A DNA stretch of 64,000 nucleotides, from contig JAGKQI010000097.1 in NCBI GenBank assembly GCA_018806915.1, positions 1 through 64,000 of the forward strand, given 5' to 3'. Below are positions 58,670 to 64,000 of this stretch, piece by piece. The DNA comes from Phytophthora colocasiae. Taxonomy: Eukaryota; Oomycota; Peronosporomycetes; Peronosporales; Peronosporaceae. A program made the position numbers and the translations under genes. Every line of letters begins with the position of its first letter. Position 1 is the stretch's first letter. The notes beneath the pieces were generated by a model. That model ran no database searches and was not told the DNA's origin. It worked only from the letters and a program-made list of their open reading frames with translations.

Positions 58670-59318
58670 TGACCCACAGGAACATGGTGGGCACGAGAGA
58701 CAATCGTCCCATAAGCACTATTCACATGGACACGAACGGTCCTATCAAAAGTATATGGAGCAGTTGGCTCTATCCGATACTTTCTCAGTATCATTGACGA
58801 TCATAAATCGTGGCGATGGACATTTGTCCTTCGGAAGAAAACGGAGGTTCAGACCAAAGTAAAAGAACTGCTGACACGGTTAGAACGATGTGGAAAGTTC
58901 ACAATAACACGCATCAGATCCGATGGCGGGACGGAGTTTGTGAACGATGCAGTTAAGACGTTGCACAAGCAAAGGAATCAGCTTTCAAACATCAAATCCA
59001 TACAGTCCAGAGGAAAATGGAGCAGTTGAGAGAGACCACCAAACCAAGATGGGAAAGGTACGGTGTGCTCTAAAAGATGCAGACATGCCGGCTAAGTGGT
59101 GGCCAGAAGCTCTCAAATACATGACGTATGGGCAAAATTGCACGCCGATGAGTCGCCTAAAGAACCGAACACCATATGAGTTGGCGAAAGGAACACACCT
59201 GGATGCAAGAACGCTCCAGGTATGGGGGTGTCTGCTTTGCATACGTACCATAAGCAATCCGAAAAGACAAGAAATTGTCGGCATGAGCCATAAAGTGCAG
59301 ATTCTTGGGAATAGCTGA
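58670..59318 (+). pseudogene. Copia integrase core, copy 2
   Basis: D, D and E present as in copy 1. Here the G run is five long, so the frame goes on past LQVWG into CLLCIRT and NPKRQEIVGMSHKVQILG, 123 codons from 58,947, more intact than copy 1. Confidence 0.85.
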
Positions 59319-59774
59319 AGACACAAAAGGGTTTCTGACTTCTGGATGTGCACAACAACAAGTTTATCGTCACTAGATCAGTGACCTTTGACACAGAAGA
59401 TGAAATAGGAACCATCCAAAGATCCTTAGGCAAGGATCCAGATAAGTTGACAGATGCTGAGTTGGAGATCGACTCTCTCGACCAAATGTCAACGACAAAG
59501 GAAGCCACTCCCAACGTTCCTGTTGCCGAGCAAGACACGGAAAAGTTGTCCAAAGCAGTGGGAGTCAAACGCAAATCAGCGACAACTACTGAAGCAGTGG
59601 GAGTTCCACGCAAATCACAGAGATCAAGGAGAGCTCTTATGGAGGAGTCAACGAAGCCACAAAGGACAAGGAAAACGTCCAGAACGATACGAAGACTATA
59701 AGTGTTTTCAAACCCACATGGATAAGGAAATTGCTGTGGACCAGCTAAGCAATCGCGTCACTCGAAAGCGTTGA
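59319..59774 (+). pseudogene. Copia integrase C-terminus and linker, copy 2
   Basis: An extra T in GGGTTTCTGACTT puts GFRLL out of frame with VHNNKF; the reverse of the pattern in copy 1. The rest of the linker is unchanged. Confidence 0.75.
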
Positions 59775-60059
59775 AGTGCTGCAGAGGTTATGACAAATAG
59801 CTGCACCATTCTAGAGGAGCAGAAGCGCCCGACACTGCCAGGGCATGCTGTACGTCATATTGCTGAGCCGATACGGCCATACCCCGCCTAAGTCTACCAC
59901 TATTTGTGCCCCTGCTGCATGCTGCTGTGAGTGGGAAGTGCGCAGTGGCCCAAGCATGGATCTGCCGATGAAGTGAGTGTACTACTTGCATGAATGTGCT
60001 ATATTCTGAGAAGCTGCTCAACACTATAAAGGCTCTATGCAGTAAGTTTTGCTTAATAC
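59775..60059. other. Junction between the copia linker and the MULE remnant, copy 2
   Basis: Same as 51,975-52,259; nothing further recognised. Confidence 0.4.
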
Positions 60060-61883
60060 CTTCTGCGGTATAACAAACTAATCTGAGCTGGCGAATTACT
60101 GAGCGGGCGCCCAGCAAGTCCGTGTCCATCCGGCGTTTGTCGCTTGTTGGGCCCGCGGTGTACGAGTCTCCAATGCATGAACTCCACACACGTGCTTTGC
60201 AAGCAGGCTATGGATACACGCTGCAAATTTCGTCCAGTACTTGCAAGGACACGTTCACGTCTGAGTATCAACAGCCTAGCCAAGCCCCGGCATCTCCTCA
60301 ATCTCCATTCGGGCGGTCTGCTCGCCCAGTTGTGACGTGACGGGCAATGCTTCGCGAGAGCGCTTTGTCTCGGGGTCGTACACGCGGGCAACGCGCCGGG
60401 AGAGCACACGCACTACTTCAGGTCCAGTGGAATCATCATTTGCAGTGGCGTTAAGTCAATGCTGCCACGTTCACGAACCACCTCAAAGAGCATGCCTGCT
60501 CTTCTCATCTTTTTTGCTCGGCAGAGGAGGGTCTTGCTTGGCAGCGGCTCCACGGCAAACGGCTTCGGTGTCGTGCTTTCATGAGCACAACAGGCCAGCA
60601 GCTGACGTAGCAGAGCACCCATCTTCATCCTCAACCGGAGTGTGTAGTCCCGCTTCAGGGTCGCGTTAAAGCTCTCGACCGGGTTGTTTGTTGCTGCGAA
60701 GGAGGGTGGCGTGCGATAAATCTGCCACATCGAGCAGCGCTTCTTTAGCCGTTGTCGGGTGAGGTATGTCGAAAACGCCGCCAGCCCTGGCAGTTGGGAC
60801 CAGTCTTTCAGCACGCGCGTTTGTGTTGCTAAAACTTCTGCCTCATCAGCGGCAAAGTGCATATCGTGTACGCCTTTGGCGACGGCTACATAGAGCTCGT
60901 CTTATCGAATACCTTCGCCGCAACATGATAGAAACACATAAGAATCTTGATGTCGCTGTCGACGCCAAAAACTTGTTGCACAGCGTTGTGCTGGGCGTCG
61001 TCAGTCGCCCATTGCGTACCGAATAGCCAGTTGCTTGCCAGTCACTTGCGTATAAATTCTTCGAAGCGCCATCAGTGCTTCAGTGAAGTGCGTCTCTTGG
61101 CGCTTCGAGGAAACGAATATTGCCAGCAAATGGAAAGCTCTGCGGCGATCCGAAATTCCAACGACGAACACGGGGTAGTCCACCTGGTTAAGCTTCGATA
61201 AGCACAAACGAGGACGAGTCCCGGTCAGCCTGCCGCAGCAGCGCCTTGAAGTAACGCCCACCAGGAAGGGGTTCACGTCGGCGCCGTTGCCGACGTACGG
61301 CCTCCCCTCCATGTCCGTTCGCCACGTAAACGTGAATGCGTCGCACTCTTGCTCGTGCCCTGTAAACGCCGCCTCGCGAACCAAGCCTTACGTCGTCCAC
61401 GTAGTCGTTGCCGCCGACCTTGGTGCTCGTGTAGTTGTACACAAACTTCTGCACATGTCTGAGGGAGAGTAGCCCCTCAGTGCGCAACTCAAACTTGCGC
61501 ATTAAGCCGGTTCGGATTCGAGCAGGCTTAAGGCCCTGGTCGGCCATTTCGCGGATAAACTCCTTCATTACACGCGTTAATCGCGCTGGTGGTGGCGTGC
61601 GACGGGCCGTAACGTATGAGCCAACCTTGAACAGATCGACGAGGCCCTGACGCTCGCACTTCAGCATTTTGCCCCTCCAAGGGCAGCGCGCGTACGGCTC
61701 TGCGGCCATACACTGGCGAAGCTCCCGTTTACGCATGTTGTGTGGACCAGCCTCCGTGCACACATTGCACTGTACTTGGTCGCTCTTGGTGATCTTGAAC
61801 ACCTTGAACGATTCCAGGAGCAGATCCGCATCGTTCTCGCTGAGGCCAACGGCGAGTTCAGTCCAGGGTAGAGCGGGCGGCAT
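60060..61883 (-). pseudogene. MULE transposase remnant (SWIM type), copy 2
   Basis: Best preserved at the N-terminus: 231 codons open from ATG at 61,883 (MPPALPWTELAVGL, then the Cys-rich QCNVCTEAGPHN segment) down to 61,188. Downstream lesions are those of copy 1: the shortened core before KLNQVDYPV, the shift after YAMGD, the TAG near 60,900, and separate frames for FNATLKRDYTL and the SWIM finger (60,210-60,254). Not able to make a complete transposase. Confidence 0.8.
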
Positions 61884-62188
61884 GATAGTAGCACGTGAAG
61901 CAAGCGGGGAACGAGTTGCCAGGTGGGAGGTATTTTATTAAGTGGAGGGGCACTCGCAGTGTTGCTGTTTGCCTAAAGTCTTCATGATGGTATGATAGGC
62001 TAAACTACGTCAAATTCCAAGTACATTATTGGTCGATGATGTAGGTGTAGGTACACGAGATTAGTTTTTGAGTGGTGTCTAGAGCTGCAGGTGTGCTACA
62101 CGACTTTGCCGAGTGCCGTCAATTCATTTGAGATGCAATGTGATACAACCTGGGTGCTAGTAGTTTTGTCAGAGTATTGTAGAGATGT
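61884..62188. other. Gag-MULE junction, copy 2
   Basis: Counterpart of 54,091-54,392, with many small differences from it (for example AAGTGGAGGGGC where copy 1 has a ten-G run). No gene seen. Confidence 0.5.
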
Positions 62189-62731
62189 TTAGAATGTTTT
62201 GGGGAGGGTCCCATCATCGTCAAGTTGCCCAGGGTTCCGCTTACACGCTTCCTTGACGCGCTGGATCAGCTCACCCACGGAGCTGAAATGCATCAACAAA
62301 GCCTTGTTGAGTTCTGTAATCAGAGTGGCTATTCCCTGCGCATTGGATTTGCCGAACGTTATCTCCAGTCGTGCCCATGCAACTGGCAAACCTCTCATCG
62401 TTGAATGAGACGCGCAGCGCCTCAAGGTACGACCTTGGTATCGTCTGACTCAACATCGACCGGATGTAGGCATCCTGATCGGTCAGAATAACTTGCTGCC
62501 ACTTGTGCACCTGAATCGCCGCCTTGTCAGCCCCGTCACTGAGACTTGGCACAATGAACTGAGTCTGCAGTTGCGTCTCGTACGCCCTTCACCACTGCGT
62601 CACGTCGTTGCGCAGCGCTATTCTGGCGCAGATGACCAATGATCAACTCCTTCCAGACACCGAATTGTTTCGGGTCGCTCGGAAAGACGAGCCTGTCGAA
62701 GGCGTTGCTGTCTGCGTTGCTGGATATTACT
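62189..62731 (-). pseudogene. Copia gag N-terminal domain, copy 2
   Basis: As copy 1, but a Tyr codon replaces the stop, so DQDAYIRSMLSQTIPRSYLEAL reads through within a 93-codon frame (62,271-62,552). A frameshift still separates it from the GKSNAQGIATLITEL part. Confidence 0.72.
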
Positions 62732-62749
62732 TGGCACTCTTACTTGAAA

Positions 62750-63176
62750 TGTTAAAGTGAATAAACGCTTAGAGAATGTCTTCAATCAACTGTCTTTATT
62801 GATTCTTTATCTCTCTACCACTAACTTATGCTATCCTTACGAACGTGCTCAGTCCGAAGCAAAAGCGGTTGTGAGAGGAGTGAATCCTCTTCCTCTTGCC
62901 TCCGGTTTCTCATCGCACAAATGGTGCCTCTCTCCAGAGAGACGGTACTAGCCAATCACAGCTTGGCTACGTACTTGTCAACTGACCACAGACTGTATCG
63001 TCACTTGATTAGCCTTAGCTAAACTATAGCCTTAATTAACTCAATATACAAACTGTTAGCTCAGTAGCCTCTGAACCCATCTGGAGATCAGATGTGTCGG
63101 TTGCCTACCGACACAGCTGACTCCACAGAGGGTTATCCTCTGCACCAGATCTCCCCAGTGGAGGTCGGGCGCAACA
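62750..63176 (-). repeat. LTR 3 (right outer)
   Basis: 427 bp, TGTT...AACA. Shares TGTCTTCAATC, CTTGCCTCC and CCCC with LTR 2, but ends GAGGTCGGGCGCAACA. In minus orientation it is the 5' LTR of the whole block. Confidence 0.92.
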
Positions 63177-63181
63177 TTATT

Positions 63182-63545
63182 CATCCTCTTTCGTCTGACA
63201 GCTACAAGACTGGTCATTGGAGCAGCTTAATCTGGGGTGTGCGGCACGCAAACTCAACGTAAAGAAGAAAACTTGCAAAAGCGACAGAGTGCAACTTCTA
63301 AAAGCCTATGACAAGAACAAGGAGTGCGTTGAGCTCGTATTATGTTGTCAGCGTAGTAATATCAAACGTGGCAAAGAGGTTGAGGAGAAACGAACGGAAA
63401 CGGCATGTTTTGCTTGTTTAACGCCCTCTTTTCCGAGCGGTTCTTCGACGATTTCCTCGCAGGTGGCAAGCAGGCGAGCCGCCTCATGCTAGACCAAGGG
63501 GGTACCCCATTTTGGCGCGAAGTTGCGGATACTTTCACTCCTTAA
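63182..63545 (+). pseudogene. Right part of the open segment split by the retroelement
   Basis: Two frames look protein-like: SLEQLNLGCAARKLNVKKKT with QLLKAYDKNKE (63,217-63,330), then after a shift MFCLFNALFSERFFDDFLAG and GGTPFWREVADTFTP, ending in TAA at 63,545. The pattern (Arg/Lys-rich start, aromatic-rich LFSERFFDDFL, FWREV) resembles hypothetical proteins I know from oomycete genomes, often near transposons; the function is unknown. One frameshift, plus the retroelement on its left, make it a remnant. Confidence 0.45.
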
Positions 63546-64000
63546 ACATGGAATTTGACGTTTGTGATTTCGGACGGTGTTTGAAGAAAAGCTGCTTCGG
63601 CATATATTAAAAATACCCCAACAATCAAAAGTTTTGACTCAAAACAAACCACAAGAAGTGACACGATTAGCAGCACCTAGAGTATGGCAACCACACGATC
63701 TACAAAAGATAGCTTGTTGACATATATAGACTTCAGTGCAGCGTACTACAAGTAGTATCTCTTCACTTTTAGCACTGCCTGGTTTCAATTATGAATTTCA
63801 AGCAGGCGGTAATACCGCACATTGCTGGTGAAGAACCTGTGGAAGCACTCACTTCTCGTGAGCATCTTGGGCTAACCTTTAACAAAAAACTCACCTAAAC
63901 CGCAGGGCGTACGCCAACTGGAAAGTGCCGATATTGACATTACCCAGACTCATCGCCATGGTAGATGGGGAATGGACACCTGCGAGGGTGTATACCGGCG
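63546..64000. other. Right flank without supported genes
   Basis: A short frame from ATG at 63,792 (MNFKQAVIPHIAGEEPVEAL...) ends after about 35 codons. Nothing else is recognised. Confidence 0.4.

Larger units (their letters stand above)
47156..63176 (-). mobile_element. Ty1/copia-type retroelement, LTR-internal-LTR-internal-LTR
   Basis: Three LTRs (47,156; 54,954; 62,750) separate two internal copies that align with only scattered differences. The outer flanks carry CTATT (47,151-47,155) and TTATT (63,177-63,181), a five-base target duplication with one mismatch, so the whole block behaves as one insertion. I assign overall minus orientation because gag N-terminus follows the right LTR and RNase H abuts the left LTR of each copy, both on the minus strand. 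The middle of each internal region is inverted and permuted and also holds a MULE transposase remnant. Both copies share this layout, so the scrambling is older than the duplication. No complete Gag-Pol frame remains. Confidence 0.9.

Noticed and set aside
47156..63176. Two independent retroelement insertions next to each other
   Set aside because: They share the middle LTR, the same scrambled layout and MULE remnant, and only the outermost flanks look like a target duplication; unequal crossing-over is simpler.

Overview
The window is eukaryotic repetitive DNA. I infer an oomycete (Phytophthora/Pythium-like) host: the Ty1/copia polyprotein and the Mutator-like (MULE) transposase with a SWIM zinc finger resemble families I know from oomycetes, the tRNA genes lack an encoded CCA and carry internal A/B boxes, and there is no bacterial operon structure. 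The species cannot be named from the sequence.

Region 1 (1-about 44,371) is one uninterrupted head-to-tail satellite. It holds 73 tRNA-like copies at a mean spacing of about 610 bp, and its left end lies outside the window. Every unit has a minus-strand tRNA-Val(CAC)-like gene of 70-77 nt (73 nt in the intact form), usually with a T-run Pol III stop 13 nt downstream, and a C/A-rich spacer with an (ACACC)4-9 minisatellite. By eye 19 copies have the intact 73-nt consensus; the rest carry small indels, mostly in the T arm. The many spacer reading frames are not genes: they shift frame from unit to unit.

Region 2 (44,372-47,155) is unique AT-richer DNA. It has a single intact tRNA-Arg(TCG), a roughly 970-bp element with 13-bp perfect (about 24-bp imperfect) terminal inverted repeats and a TA target site, containing a 245-codon ORF of unknown function, and the left half of an open segment interrupted by region 3.

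Region 3 (47,156-63,176) is a degenerate Ty1/copia element in the form LTR-internal-LTR-internal-LTR, with 426/427/427-bp LTRs and two internal copies about 7.4 kb long. The middle LTR is a recombinant of the outer two, the signature of unequal crossing-over. Each internal copy is scrambled in the same way: gag N-terminus, RT active-site block and RT tail plus RNase H are on the minus strand, while gag zinc knuckle, protease, integrase and the RT N-terminal and middle blocks are on the plus strand in permuted order, and a broken MULE transposase lies between. No copy can encode a full Gag-Pol.

Region 4 (63,177-64,000) is the right flank: remnants of the open segment that the retroelement split, then sequence with no gene I can support.

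The main object of interest is the tRNA satellite. The genes in the window do not form a pathway; they are Pol III genes and transposon remains.
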